Below are positions 50,951 through 60,637 of a stretch of 64,000 nt of DNA, in pieces. The DNA is from Desulfosporosinus sp. I2 (GTDB lineage Bacteria; Bacillota; Desulfitobacteriia; Desulfitobacteriales; Desulfitobacteriaceae), in the NCBI RefSeq assembly GCF_000960765.1, contig NZ_JYNH01000009.1, positions 1 through 64,000 on the forward strand, written 5' to 3'. Within the stretch, counting starts at the first letter, position 1. Each line of letters opens with the position of its first letter. The translations under genes were made by a program, and so were the position numbers. The notes beneath the pieces were generated by a model. The model worked only from the letters and a program-made list of their open reading frames with translations, did not search any database and had not been told where the DNA came from.

Positions 50951-52714
50951 CTAATGTTTCTTAGGTTTACCATTCTTGCGGATAAAACTTGTCACTTGCG
51001 CAATCGATACCGGGTCCTTGATTGCAAAGTCAGCCTTTCCTTGTGCAAGCGGACCGGGCCCACGAGAAACAACAATCGTAACCTCGGCCCCTTGCTGAAC
51101 TGCTTCTCCAGGATTAGGGGTGGTATTCATGACGACATCTATTGGAGAAGTCGTAGAGTCCTCGGTTTCAATTTTAAAGACTAGCTTATGCTGATCGAGT
51201 ATCGCTTTTGCTTCAGCCGATGTTTTTCCGATCACATTGGGCATATTTATTGGAAGTAATTGTGGTCCGGCACTCAGGGTTAAATGAATATCCCCGTTTT
51301 TAGGCCAAGAAGCATAGGGAGCAGGATCTTGCCGAACTACAGCATCCTTTGGAACATTCGCATCGGGAATGGTTTCAAAGGTTGGTTTTCCCGTAAAACC
51401 TGCATTCTGGATAAGATACAAAGCATTTTCTTTTGTCATCTGACCAGTCGTAACATCTGGGAATTTCCCTAGATCTGGACCCTTGCTGACCACTATTTTA
51501 ACGGTTCGACCCACTCTAACGGATAACCCAGCCTTCGGATCCTGTTCAATAATGCGGTCTTTTTCAACTTTATCACTAAACTGGAAGGTGGTGGACTCTG
51601 TACTTAGACTTAGTTTAGCACCTTTTACAAAATCCTCTGCTACTGGCACTGTTTTCAAGACTAAATCTGGAACCAGCGTTGATTCTACCGCAATATAACT
51701 TTTTAACCACATCCCTACTCCGAGTAGAGAAAAAAGGAGTACCAAGCCCCCAAGGATCCAGAGCCGACGTTTTTTCTTTTCGGATTTGGCAGGAATTGAA
51801 CTTTTTACCCCTACGGGTGCCAGAACTTGACTCATCCCTTTATGAGTCTGAGTGGCTTCAGCATCATCCGTTTGAAAAACTTCCATTCGAGTAATGGGTC
51901 GACCGGCCTGGATGTGGTCCAGGTCTTCAAGGAGATCTTTGGCCGCCAAATAGCGTTGTTCAGGCGACTTAGAGATTGCCCGCATAATCACAGCTTCAAA
52001 TTCCTTATCAATCCGAGGGTTAAGTTTGCTGGGAGGAACAGGTAGTTGTTGTAAGTGTTTTAGAGCAATGGCAATGGGGGTTTCTCCGTCATAGGGCACT
52101 TTACCTGTCAGTAATTCGTAAAGCACAATTCCTAATGAGTAAATGTCCGATTGCTCATTACTTTGAATTCCTTTTGCCTGTTCCGGAGATAAGTAATGAA
52201 CTGAACCCACAATATCTCCCGTATGGGTGACTGTCGCCGAAGAGACTGCCCGCGCAATACCGAAGTCCGTGACCTTAGCATGTCCGTCCGCCGTCACCAA
52301 TATGTTATGCGGTTTAATATCCCTATGAATAATATGGTGTTCATGGGCATTTTGGATAGCCCCAGTAATTTGCCGCGCCAGATTAATAGCCTGATCTGTG
52401 GACAGTGGAGCATACTCTCGAATGATTTCTTTAAGGTTACGACCTTCCACATATTCCATGACAATATATTCTGTATCTCCATCTTTGCCCACATCATAAA
52501 TTGAGACAATGTTCGGATGGGACAAACTTGCAGCAGATTGGGCTTCCCTCCGAAAACGGCGGATAAAGTCCTCATCTGTGACAAACTGCTCTCGGAGCAC
52601 CTTGATTGTTACGATACGGTTAAGTAAAACATCCTTGGCCTTATAAACGATCGCCATACCCCCAGCACCAATTCGTTCAAGGACTTCATATCGTCCCCCG
52701 AAAATTTTACTCAC
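50951..52714 (-). CDS. prkC: Ser/Thr protein kinase PrkC with PASTA domains
   Basis: The cytoplasmic Hanks-type kinase domain (about 8-270) has GAGGMAIVYKAKD, HRDIKPHNILV and TDFGIARA. One membrane helix (about 319-340) is followed by three PASTA repeats that bind muropeptides. Length is 587. PrkC signals in spore germination and cell wall homeostasis. It is directly downstream of the PBP gene and 37 bases before rsgA. Confidence 0.96.
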   Translation of the reverse strand: MSKIFGGRYEVLERIGAGGMAIVYKAKDVLLNRIVTIKVLREQFVTDEDFIRRFRREAQSAASLSHPNIVSIYDVGKDGDTEYIVMEYVEGRNLKEIIREYAPLSTDQAINLARQITGAIQNAHEHHIIHRDIKPHNILVTADGHAKVTDFGIARAVSSATVTHTGDIVGSVHYLSPEQAKGIQSNEQSDIYSLGIVLYELLTGKVPYDGETPIAIALKHLQQLPVPPSKLNPRIDKEFEAVIMRAISKSPEQRYLAAKDLLEDLDHIQAGRPITRMEVFQTDDAEATQTHKGMSQVLAPVGVKSSIPAKSEKKKRRLWILGGLVLLFSLLGVGMWLKSYIAVESTLVPDLVLKTVPVAEDFVKGAKLSLSTESTTFQFSDKVEKDRIIEQDPKAGLSVRVGRTVKIVVSKGPDLGKFPDVTTGQMTKENALYLIQNAGFTGKPTFETIPDANVPKDAVVRQDPAPYASWPKNGDIHLTLSAGPQLLPINMPNVIGKTSAEAKAILDQHKLVFKIETEDSTTSPIDVVMNTTPNPGEAVQQGAEVTIVVSRGPGPLAQGKADFAIKDPVSIAQVTSFIRKNGKPKKH

Positions 52715-52724
52715 TATCTGTCAC

Positions 52725-54128
52725 CTACTTTCTGATTAGTGCTTCTTGAATGATTTGTCGTGCAATCGGAGCAGCTGTCCCTCCGCCAGTTCCACCATTT
52801 TCCACCATAACGGCGATCGCAATCCGTGGTTTCTCCGCAGGTGCAAAAGCGATATACCAAGCATGCGTCGGGACATCTCCACCAGGTTCAGCTGAACCCG
52901 TCTTGCCCGCAACCTGAACATTAGATAAAGCCCCAGGTGCGGCCGTTCCATCCGTCACGGCAGTTACCATCGCGCTTGTGATTTGTTCCGCTTCCGTCTT
53001 GGAAAGAGCAGTCAACCAAGGCTTAGGTTTCTGTTCAAATATCACGTTTTGAGAAGGATCAAGGACTCGATCGACAAGATGAGGGGCCATAATGACTCCC
53101 TGGTTAGCGATACCCGCTGTGATCAAGGCCATGTGAAAGGGAGTAACAAGAATTTCCCCTTGTCCGAAGGTACTAGCAGCCAGTAGATTTGTGTTTAACG
53201 TCGTGGGAATTTTCGCTGCTTTGGTAACCGAACTAGTTGGAACATTAAGTTCAAAAGGAATTGGTTGCCCAAATCCAAACCCCTTGACAGCGGATAAAAA
53301 CTTTTCACTCCCTGCCTGAACTCCAAATGTCGCAAAGTACGTGTTGCAGGATTCGGCTAAGGCCATATTATAATTAACCCAGCCATGGGCCTTATCGTTT
53401 TGTTCTCGAATCACTTGTCCGTTAATAATCGTGGAGCCTCGGCACTCATATAGATCCGTGGTATTGACTCCACTACGTAATACAGCTGCAGAGGTAACCA
53501 CCTTCATGGTCGATCCCGGCGGATAGAGAGAAGCATAACGTTGTTCCAGTGGCCTTTCTATTTCACGGTTAACGATTTCATTCCAGTTTTGGTCCAGGTC
53601 AGTGGGATCAAAACTGGGTTGGCTAACTAAGGCCAAGACCTCCCCTGTTCTTGGATCGATGGCCACTACAGCTCCCATTTTTCCCTTGAGTGCATTATAA
53701 GCGAGCCTCTGTAAACGGGAATCTAGGGTAAGTACCACATCATCCCCTGTGCGGGGAAGTGCAAAAAGCTGTTGAACTGATTGGGTAGGATTGGCCTTCT
53801 TGAGCCCTAGCATCCAATCGGCTAAACTTCCCTCAAGACCGGATGCTCCCAATTTCACCGTTGAATAACCAAGTGCAGGTTCGTACATTTCCCCATTTGA
53901 ATAAACTCGAACCTTTTTCCCGTTTAATAGCTGAGTTTTTGCAATCACTTCGCCGTTGCGATCAAAAATCCCTCCCCTAGTCACGCGATTTTCCATGAGG
54001 ATCATCCGGCGATTAGCCGGATTATTTAATAACGTATCTGCTTTAACAACTTGCCAATAGACCAAACCCAGACTCAGAACAAAAAAGCTAAAGGCCATGC
54101 CCAATGCAACTTGACGTATCCCTCGCAT
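52725..54128 (-). CDS. Class B penicillin-binding protein (transpeptidase)
   Basis: A 467-residue protein with one N-terminal membrane helix and a transpeptidase domain: SxxK in PPGSTMKVVT, SxN in AESCNTYFA, and KTG in VAGKTGSAEPG. The N-terminal region is short, like mycobacterial PbpA and unlike SpoVD with PASTA domains. It starts at the last base of the SEDS gene, so the pair is translated together, as expected for a SEDS-PBP glycosyltransferase-transpeptidase unit. Confidence 0.93.
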   Translation of the reverse strand: MRGIRQVALGMAFSFFVLSLGLVYWQVVKADTLLNNPANRRMILMENRVTRGGIFDRNGEVIAKTQLLNGKKVRVYSNGEMYEPALGYSTVKLGASGLEGSLADWMLGLKKANPTQSVQQLFALPRTGDDVVLTLDSRLQRLAYNALKGKMGAVVAIDPRTGEVLALVSQPSFDPTDLDQNWNEIVNREIERPLEQRYASLYPPGSTMKVVTSAAVLRSGVNTTDLYECRGSTIINGQVIREQNDKAHGWVNYNMALAESCNTYFATFGVQAGSEKFLSAVKGFGFGQPIPFELNVPTSSVTKAAKIPTTLNTNLLAASTFGQGEILVTPFHMALITAGIANQGVIMAPHLVDRVLDPSQNVIFEQKPKPWLTALSKTEAEQITSAMVTAVTDGTAAPGALSNVQVAGKTGSAEPGGDVPTHAWYIAFAPAEKPRIAIAVMVENGGTGGGTAAPIARQIIQEALIRK

Positions 54129-55411
54129 TATGTTGCATACTCCCTTCCCTTATTCTTCGTGCTGTGGGAACTCACTGCGGTAGCATTAGATATGTTGAGT
54201 AGCACCCCTAGCAAGATAAAATGAACAATCAGGGAGCTTCCGCCATAACTCACCCACGGAAGTGGCAAGCCTGTCAAAGGAAGCAGTTTTGTAACCCCAG
54301 CCAGAATAATTAGGGTCTCAGTTCCAAGTAAAATTCCTATCCCTGCGGCCAGAATTTGTCCAAAGCGATCTTTGGCCTTTAAACTCACTGCAAAAGCTCT
54401 CATTACAACAATCAAAAAGAGCATAAGCACAGCCATCGCCCCCGCAAATCCCAGTTCTTCTGCAATCACTGAAAAAATAAAATCACTGATTGCCACGGGT
54501 ACTGTCGACGCACCAATACCATTGCCTAACCCCGTACCGAGAATATTTCCGCCTCCAATGGCAAACAGAGATTGAGCAATTTGATACCCCATTCCCGTGG
54601 GATCTTGCCAAGGATCCATCCAGACTGCAACTCTCACACGCACATGTCGAAAAAGCAGATAGCCTACAGTACCGGTCAGGAAAAAAATTGGCAGAGATAT
54701 TCCTAAATAAAGAGTTCGCTCTGTCACAACATAGAGCATGAGTACAAAAAGCAAGTAAAACACTAAGGCCGTCCCTAGACTTTTTTGAGCGGCTAAAATT
54801 CCCAGGACGAAAGCCACCATGATTATGAACGGACCTAAAGTCCGCCAATCAGGCAACGAGAATCTTCCTAACTGCACGGTTCCTATGCGCAACAATTCTT
54901 CATTCTCTTCCAAGTACGTAGCCATGAATAATAGTAACGTCAGTTTGACAAATTCTTCCGGTTGAAACCCAAATCCTAAAAACTTCAGGGAGCTCGTTGC
55001 TCCACCTACCTCTGATCCCACCAGAAGAGTCACCAGCAATAGAGTAACCGCTAATAGCCCCCAGATATATCGAAATCTTCCAAAGGATCGATAATCTCGA
55101 ATGGCCCAAAGAACAACGTAGAACATCAACATTCCAAGATTAGCCCACCAAAATTGGTGCAAAGCGACCCCTGGGTTGATTCGTACAACAAACACAAGTC
55201 CAAGGGCCATGATAGCTTGGACGACAGGTAAGATAAAGGGATCTCCTTGATAATGGAAGATTTGTTCCATAAGGCTTCCCACCAAGACAATAACCGTAAA
55301 GATCAGCGCTTGCCAAAACAGTGGACCCATAGCACCGTCCCACTTCAACAGGTTAAGTCCTAGCCACATCATACCTAAAATTAAAACTCGTGAAGTTAAA
55401 CGAAGAATCAT
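54128..55411 (-). CDS. SEDS family peptidoglycan polymerase (FtsW/RodA)
   Basis: A polytopic protein of 427 residues with ten or more hydrophobic helices. The conserved GFGFQPEEFVKLTLLLFMA and GLPLPWVSYGGSSL motifs, including the polymerase Asp-containing loop (VAVWMDPWQDP), mark the SEDS family. The ATG at 55409-55411 with GGAG seven bases upstream is chosen. It pairs with the adjacent class B PBP; a role in elongation, division or sporulation cannot be told apart from sequence. Confidence 0.92.
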   Translation of the reverse strand: MILRLTSRVLILGMMWLGLNLLKWDGAMGPLFWQALIFTVIVLVGSLMEQIFHYQGDPFILPVVQAIMALGLVFVVRINPGVALHQFWWANLGMLMFYVVLWAIRDYRSFGRFRYIWGLLAVTLLLVTLLVGSEVGGATSSLKFLGFGFQPEEFVKLTLLLFMATYLEENEELLRIGTVQLGRFSLPDWRTLGPFIIMVAFVLGILAAQKSLGTALVFYLLFVLMLYVVTERTLYLGISLPIFFLTGTVGYLLFRHVRVRVAVWMDPWQDPTGMGYQIAQSLFAIGGGNILGTGLGNGIGASTVPVAISDFIFSVIAEELGFAGAMAVLMLFLIVVMRAFAVSLKAKDRFGQILAAGIGILLGTETLIILAGVTKLLPLTGLPLPWVSYGGSSLIVHFILLGVLLNISNATAVSSHSTKNKGREYAT

Positions 55412-55415
55412 CGGC

Positions 55416-56135
55416 TTACTCCATAATACAGCATAAAGCTGTGAAATTATCGGGGGCACCTCGTTCAAGCGTAAGCTGTCGTAACCTCTCCAACCGTTCT
55501 TCCCAGGAACCTGGTTCAAGGAATTCTTCAGTTAGTTCTTGATCATTAATCATATTCGAGAAACCATCCGTGCAGAGAAGGAAAACATCCCCTGTTTGTA
55601 AATTCAAACTTTGACAATCCACTTCTACGCTTGGGTCTGCCCCTATCGCTCGCATCAGAACATTCCGTTGCGGGTGTTTGTTAGCTTCTTCAGGCGAGAT
55701 CTGTCCCAGCCTCACAAGCTCACCGACCAGTGAATGGTCAGTTGTTAACAGAGTTAACCCCTCATCTCGCCACAGATAAGCTCGACTATCTCCAACGTGA
55801 GCAATCACCACCTCAGCGTTACGAATCAGCAATACCGTCAGGGTAGTGCCCATCCCGGCATTTTCTGGCTCGGTGGCTGAGGATTCATAAATAACACGAT
55901 TTGCATGAGCAAATGCCTCAGTTAGCCCTTGTTCTAAAGCCTGTTCTTCAAGCTCGGCAAATTGGGGAACAAATTTCCCCAATTCTTCTAAGGCTGTTGA
56001 GGATGCCACTTCTCCCGCTCTATGCCCTCCCATACCATCGGCGACTGCATAGAGCCCATCGGTGGATAAAACCAAAAATGAATCCTCATTATTTTTACGA
56101 ATACACCCTTTTTCACTAAAGCTTAGAACTCTCAT
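55416..56135 (-). CDS. prpC: PP2C-type Ser/Thr phosphatase PrpC
   Basis: The 239-residue phosphatase removes phosphate from PrkC and its targets. Metal-binding aspartates occur in NNEDSF, AVADGMGGHRAGEV, HVGDSRAYLW, LCTDGFSNMI and GAPDNFTAL. The ATG at 56133-56135 has GAGGTGG upstream and lies within the last codons of fhaB (20-base overlap). Confidence 0.95.
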   Translation of the reverse strand: MRVLSFSEKGCIRKNNEDSFLVLSTDGLYAVADGMGGHRAGEVASSTALEELGKFVPQFAELEEQALEQGLTEAFAHANRVIYESSATEPENAGMGTTLTVLLIRNAEVVIAHVGDSRAYLWRDEGLTLLTTDHSLVGELVRLGQISPEEANKHPQRNVLMRAIGADPSVEVDCQSLNLQTGDVFLLCTDGFSNMINDQELTEEFLEPGSWEERLERLRQLTLERGAPDNFTALCCIME

Positions 56136-56565
56136 TTTGCCACCTCGAGTATTGAAAGGTAATACTTCCAATTTTCACATAGTCTCCTGCAACCAATTGC
56201 ACTGGAGAATGGATTTGCTCTCCATTAACCCAGGTTCCATTAGTACTTCCCATATCTTCTAAAATCGTTTGTCCTTTTTGCAAGCGAAAAGCAGCATGAT
56301 CAATGGAAGCAAAATGATCTGTTAAAACAATATCATTATGCTTTCCCCGTCCCAAACGTAACCCTTTAGCATCGACTCTAAAGATCCGCCCCCGGGCAAG
56401 GGATTCTCCTCCAGTAAGGACTTCTAAACGCCCAGATTCGTTGACAGAGCGTTGAAAAATCCCCTTCAGCTGAAGATCCGCCAAAAGCGCCGTAAATATA
56501 CGAAAGATAAAGAGATAGATAAGGGCGACAAAAACCAGTCGTCCAATGACTAAAACAAATTGCAT
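56116..56565 (-). CDS. Membrane-anchored FHA-domain protein (FhaB/FipA-like)
   Basis: From the ATG at 56563-56565 (GGAGGATTG upstream) the 149-residue protein has one N-terminal helix (about 5-26) and a C-terminal FHA domain: LRLGRGKHNDIVLTDHFAS, the SIDHAAF serine-histidine site and DMGSTNGTWVNGE. FHA domains bind phosphothreonine, probably on PrkC substrates. Its context matches actinobacterial fhaB, next to the phosphatase and SEDS genes. Confidence 0.88.
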   Translation of the reverse strand: MQFVLVIGRLVFVALIYLFIFRIFTALLADLQLKGIFQRSVNESGRLEVLTGGESLARGRIFRVDAKGLRLGRGKHNDIVLTDHFASIDHAAFRLQKGQTILEDMGSTNGTWVNGEQIHSPVQLVAGDYVKIGSITFQYSRWQNESSKL

Positions 56566-56584
56566 ACAATCCTCCAAATCGAGC

Positions 56585-57397
56585 TTAGGGGGCTCTTTGT
56601 ATGACCAATACACTTTGTCCGATTTTGATTCGGTCCCCTGGAGCTGTGGTCTGATGGGTAATTCGCTGACCGTTTACAAAGGAACCGTTCGTGCTTCCCA
56701 AATCATCCAGCCACCAACCATTTTCTCCTCCCGATGCGATCTTTAGATGTCGACGTGAGACTTCAGGGTCATGAAGCACCAAATCACATTGGCCATGACG
56801 GCCAATGAAGAATTCCGCCTCCTGAAGCGGGAACTTCTGGCCCGTATCTGGTCCTTCAATAATTTCGAGAAAGTAATCAGAATTCCTTCCCGATTTACCT
56901 TCAGGCTGGAAGTTTGTCTTGACACTTTCTCTGAAAATAGTTGTACTTTCTCGCCAATTCGATGAATTAGGGGGAGCATTTTCCCTTTCTTCTCCTTGAT
57001 CATCGAGTTCTTCTCCCCAGTTGACATCAATCGAATCATCGAAATCCACTTCAATCACCATCTGTCGAGGGTTAACCGTCTCATCGGCGTGCAACTCAAT
57101 CGCGGGTTTAGTGAGAAATGTATACCCGTTTCGCTCCGCCTCGACAAATAAATATTTTGAGAGTTCAATCAGAAATGCATCCCCGAAACTTGCTATAGGT
57201 CCCCAATCACTGGAATGGAGATAGACCCGATAGATATTCGGAACATAAACCTGTGAAATACTAACTTGCTTATTCTTCAGCATCGCCTTGACAAGTTCTT
57301 TGGCAATTTCCACAGGTTGAAGCCGGGTCGCACCCTTTTTAAACGCTTCGGTAAAAAGAAATTCGGCCATCCCCTCAAATCGGGTCAACAGGCTCAT
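56585..57397 (-). CDS. FhaA-type protein: DUF3662 plus FHA domain
   Basis: The 270-residue protein has an N-terminal DUF3662 region (EGMAEFLFTEAFKKGATRLQPVEIAKEL region, about 8-130), a disordered acidic linker and a C-terminal FHA domain (FFIGRHGQCDLVLHDPEVSRRHL, LDDLGSTNGSFVNGQ). This is the FhaA layout known from Mycobacterium, where FhaA binds phosphorylated MviN. It starts the fha-prpC-SEDS-PBP-prkC run. Confidence 0.9.
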   Translation of the reverse strand: MSLLTRFEGMAEFLFTEAFKKGATRLQPVEIAKELVKAMLKNKQVSISQVYVPNIYRVYLHSSDWGPIASFGDAFLIELSKYLFVEAERNGYTFLTKPAIELHADETVNPRQMVIEVDFDDSIDVNWGEELDDQGEERENAPPNSSNWRESTTIFRESVKTNFQPEGKSGRNSDYFLEIIEGPDTGQKFPLQEAEFFIGRHGQCDLVLHDPEVSRRHLKIASGGENGWWLDDLGSTNGSFVNGQRITHQTTAPGDRIKIGQSVLVIQRAP

Positions 57398-57400
57398 TAT

Positions 57401-58456
57401 TCACCCCTCCCACTGTCGACGAAGTTGTCCACAAGCTGCATTAATGTCTGTCCCCCGTTCCTCACGTGACGACACGGAAATTCCGGCATTTTCTAACACT
57501 TGGGCAAACCTCTTTATCTTCTCCGGATCAGGACGTTTCATTCCAGTACCTTCTACAGGATTTATAGGAATCAAATTAACGTGTCCTAATTGTCCCTTAA
57601 GCAATCTGGCCAAATCCTCGGCTTCCTCTCTCCTCGTATTTTCAGCAGTCAAGGCAACCTCAAAGGTAATCCGACGATGCGTCATTCGTGAGTACTCATG
57701 ACAGGTTTCCATCAGGAGGGCCAGTGGATAACGACGATTCATCGGAACTAACTGATTTCTTATCTCGTCCTGAGCAGCGTGAAGAGATACTGCTAGACCC
57801 ACTTGAGGATTATCCTTAGCTAATTGAAGCATTCGGGGCACAACCCCACAGGTCGAAATCGTCATGCGCCGCATGCCAATTGCCTGTCCTTGTTCATGAT
57901 TTAAAAGTTTAATTGCTTTAAGAACCGAATCATAATTAAGTAAAGGTTCCCCCATCCCCATAAAGACAATGTTGGTTACCTGGAAATCCGGATCTTCTTG
58001 CCGAATCAGATGGGTAATATCCAAAACTTGCCCCACGATTTCGGCCGCACTTAGGTTTCTTCGGAAGCCTTCTATTCCAGTCGCACAGAATGCGCAGCCT
58101 ACCGCACATCCCACTTGCGTAGAAACACAAACCGTATGGCGGTCCCGAGATTGGGTTCGAGAATAATCCATTAGAACACACTCGATCATCTCCCCATCTT
58201 CAAGACGGAACAAATACTTACGCGTGCCATCCTTAGAACGTTGTTCTTGTACCTGTTCTAAAGAATACAGATGTAATCGGCTACTTAACGTTTGCAAGTC
58301 ATCCTTACTAATGTTTTTAATCTCATCCCAAGAAAGAACTGCTTTTTGCTGCACCCACTGAAACAACTGGAGCCCCCGAAATTGTTTCAAACCCAACTCT
58401 CGACAAATCTCTATCAATTCATTATCTAAACAACCACGCAATTCAATAATTCCCAT
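57401..58456 (-). CDS. rlmN: 23S rRNA (adenine(2503)-C2)-methyltransferase
   Basis: A radical SAM enzyme of 351 residues. The cluster motif CAVGCAFCATG (CxxxCxxC), GMGEPLLNYD, STCGVVPRM and the C-terminal catalytic cysteine region (GTDINAACGQLR) are intact. It methylates A2503 of 23S rRNA and some tRNAs. It follows rsmB across a short repeat-bearing gap and precedes fhaA by three bases. Confidence 0.96.
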   Translation of the reverse strand: MGIIELRGCLDNELIEICRELGLKQFRGLQLFQWVQQKAVLSWDEIKNISKDDLQTLSSRLHLYSLEQVQEQRSKDGTRKYLFRLEDGEMIECVLMDYSRTQSRDRHTVCVSTQVGCAVGCAFCATGIEGFRRNLSAAEIVGQVLDITHLIRQEDPDFQVTNIVFMGMGEPLLNYDSVLKAIKLLNHEQGQAIGMRRMTISTCGVVPRMLQLAKDNPQVGLAVSLHAAQDEIRNQLVPMNRRYPLALLMETCHEYSRMTHRRITFEVALTAENTRREEAEDLARLLKGQLGHVNLIPINPVEGTGMKRPDPEKIKRFAQVLENAGISVSSREERGTDINAACGQLRRQWEG

Positions 58457-58500
58457 AATATCTATTATTCACCCAATTCGTTCCAATTAAACTTCCTTAT

Positions 58501-58530
58501 AAAGAAAACTTGGCTAGCGCCAAGCACTAT
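58501..58530. repeat. AAAGAAAACTTGGCT repeat between rsmB and rlmN
   Basis: AAAGAAAACTTGGCT (58501-58515) followed by AGCGCCAAGC repeats the element seen at 7150 and 30066. TTGGCTAGCGCCAA forms a small hairpin. Confidence 0.6.
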
Positions 58531-58535
58531 CCTTT

Positions 58536-59891
58536 CTAACTAGTACGATGGAATTTTGCTAAGAAAAACCCATCCATTTTATGACGATTCGGTAATAGTT
58601 GGAGCATTCCTTTATTTGCTTGTTGAATATCTCTCGGATTCTCCAGAGTAAAGGGCAAGGACTCTAACAAGCCGACCGGTTCAAACTCCGGATGTTCGGC
58701 GCGAAACCTCTTGACTAGCTCAAAATTTTCTTCTGGCTCCGTGGTACAGGTTGAGTAAACCAAATCCCCTTCGACATCGACACAAGACGCTGCCCGTTCC
58801 AAGATGGCTAATTGAAGGGATGGAAACTCCTTCAGATCTTTTTCCTCCCTCTGCCAACGCAGGTCTGCCCTGCGACGCAGAACGCCCAAACCTGAGCAAG
58901 GAACGTCCACCAAAACGCGCTGTTGAGAACCGAGTCTTACCCCGGGCAAATCCCGTGCATCCCCTAACTGAGGTTGGATGATTTTAATTCCCAACCTTTG
59001 CGTTAATTGCTGAATGAGATCCAGTTTGTGCGCATGAATATCAAAGGCCAGAATTTCCCCCTGATCCTGCATTAGCTGAGCTATATGAGTCGCCTTCCCA
59101 CCAGGAGCACTACAAGCATCCAATACACGTTGCCCTGGTTTAGGGCTAAGCACGTGTGCAACAAGTTGTGAGCTCTCATCCTGAACTGTAAATAGCCCCT
59201 CCCGGAAACTCTCTAGTCGATCAAGTGCACTAAAATTTTGAATCCTCAAACTCTCCGGGATCCGAGTTCCTAATTCGACGGTGATCCCTTCCTGGATCAA
59301 ACGATCTCTTAAAGCCTCACGCGAAATCTTCAATGTGTTGGTACGTATCCAAGTATAAGCTGGTTCATTATTGGCTAAACATAAAGCTTCCGTTTCCTCC
59401 AGACCCCAGCGTTTTAGCCAACGTTGAATTATCCATTCCGGATGAGAATAACGCACAGAGAGATAGCGAACGGTTTCGCGCTTGGCATCTGGCCAAGGAA
59501 ACTCCCAAGCAGAACTCATAACTTTCCGCAAGACGACATTGACTAGCCCTGTATACTTAGGGTTACCTTTTGCTAATTCCACACTTTCATTGACTGCAGC
59601 GGCTGGAGGAATCTTATCGGCATAAAGCAATTGAAAAGCACCGATCCGCAAAATCGCCCTAATTTCATGCGGAAGCGCAGACATTGGCTTGTTTAAATGT
59701 CTTCGCAAGGCATAATCTAACGTAAGTCTATGTTTGAGTGCTCCATTCACCAACAAAGTTACAAATTGTCGATCTCTAGAATCTGGTAGTCTTCCAATAT
59801 TATTCTGTAACAAGAGATTGGCGTAAGCCCCTTCCACTTCAACACGCGTCAATATCTGTACTGCCATACTTCGAGCTGTCAGGTTAATCAT
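58536..59891 (-). CDS. rsmB: 16S rRNA (cytosine(967)-C5)-methyltransferase RsmB
   Basis: The ATG at 59889-59891 (MINLTARSMAVQIL) with GGGGGAG upstream gives 451 residues. An N-terminal NusB-like helical domain is followed by a SAM domain: LDACSAPGGKATHIA, DVPCSGLGVLRRR (cysteine involved in release) and STCTTEPEENFE (catalytic cysteine). The position between fmt and rlmN is standard. Confidence 0.96.
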   Translation of the reverse strand: MINLTARSMAVQILTRVEVEGAYANLLLQNNIGRLPDSRDRQFVTLLVNGALKHRLTLDYALRRHLNKPMSALPHEIRAILRIGAFQLLYADKIPPAAAVNESVELAKGNPKYTGLVNVVLRKVMSSAWEFPWPDAKRETVRYLSVRYSHPEWIIQRWLKRWGLEETEALCLANNEPAYTWIRTNTLKISREALRDRLIQEGITVELGTRIPESLRIQNFSALDRLESFREGLFTVQDESSQLVAHVLSPKPGQRVLDACSAPGGKATHIAQLMQDQGEILAFDIHAHKLDLIQQLTQRLGIKIIQPQLGDARDLPGVRLGSQQRVLVDVPCSGLGVLRRRADLRWQREEKDLKEFPSLQLAILERAASCVDVEGDLVYSTCTTEPEENFELVKRFRAEHPEFEPVGLLESLPFTLENPRDIQQANKGMLQLLPNRHKMDGFFLAKFHRTS

Positions 59892-60573
59892 CACTTCTCC
59901 CCCGCGCAATGAGAATAAATCTTGCTAACTGAAGGACCGCAGCCAAAGCGGCTGCTACGTAGGTTAGAGCCGCTGCATTTAAGACAGAACGAGCACCACC
60001 TATTTCATTTCCTCCGAGCATACCTTTCTCCTGAAGTAGGGACATCGCTCTACCACTGGCATTGTATTCAACAGGCAGAGTAATCAGCTGGAAAATTACA
60101 GCAAAGGTAAACGCTAATATCCCTATCTGCAGAAGCCAGTCAAAGCTTGGCATGAATAGCCCTACCATAATCAAAATCGGACCTGCCCCACTGCCAAAGT
60201 TAGCAATAGGAACAAAGGATGACCGAAGTTGCATCGGAAAATATCCTGCAGCATGCTGCAAAGCATGACCTGTTTCATGAGCGGCTATCGCCACAGAGGA
60301 AAGTGAGCTACCATGATAAACATCCTCACTGAGCCGAATAACCCGTGTACGTGGATCGTAGTGATCGGAAAGTCGCCCTCCAATCGGTTCAACCCGCACA
60401 TCGTATAATCCGCCACTGTTCAAAAGTTCACGAGCTGCCTGAGCCCCTGTGAGCCCAGTCTCTGAACGGATTTTAGAATACTTTTTGTAAGACGAAGAAA
60501 TCCGGAATTGAGCAAATAAAGAAAGCAAGATTGCCGGAATTAAGAGAACCATTGTCGCATCCCAAAAAAACAT
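59884..60573 (-). CDS. Zinc metallopeptidase, YugP family
   Basis: The 229-residue membrane protein has an N-terminal helix, the metal site AIAAHETGHALQHA (HExxH), and three C-terminal hydrophobic helices. It belongs to the Zn_peptidase_2 family of unknown substrate. It is inserted between fmt and rsmB, a common arrangement in Clostridia, and overlaps rsmB by eight bases. Confidence 0.9.
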   Translation of the reverse strand: MFFWDATMVLLIPAILLSLFAQFRISSSYKKYSKIRSETGLTGAQAARELLNSGGLYDVRVEPIGGRLSDHYDPRTRVIRLSEDVYHGSSLSSVAIAAHETGHALQHAAGYFPMQLRSSFVPIANFGSGAGPILIMVGLFMPSFDWLLQIGILAFTFAVIFQLITLPVEYNASGRAMSLLQEKGMLGGNEIGGARSVLNAAALTYVAAALAAVLQLARFILIARGRSDD

Positions 60574-60637
60574 ATAACCGCCTCCATATTAAACTTCCCC
60601 AACACCCTTTCTTAAAGTGGGGTGCCAAGAGTTTGCT

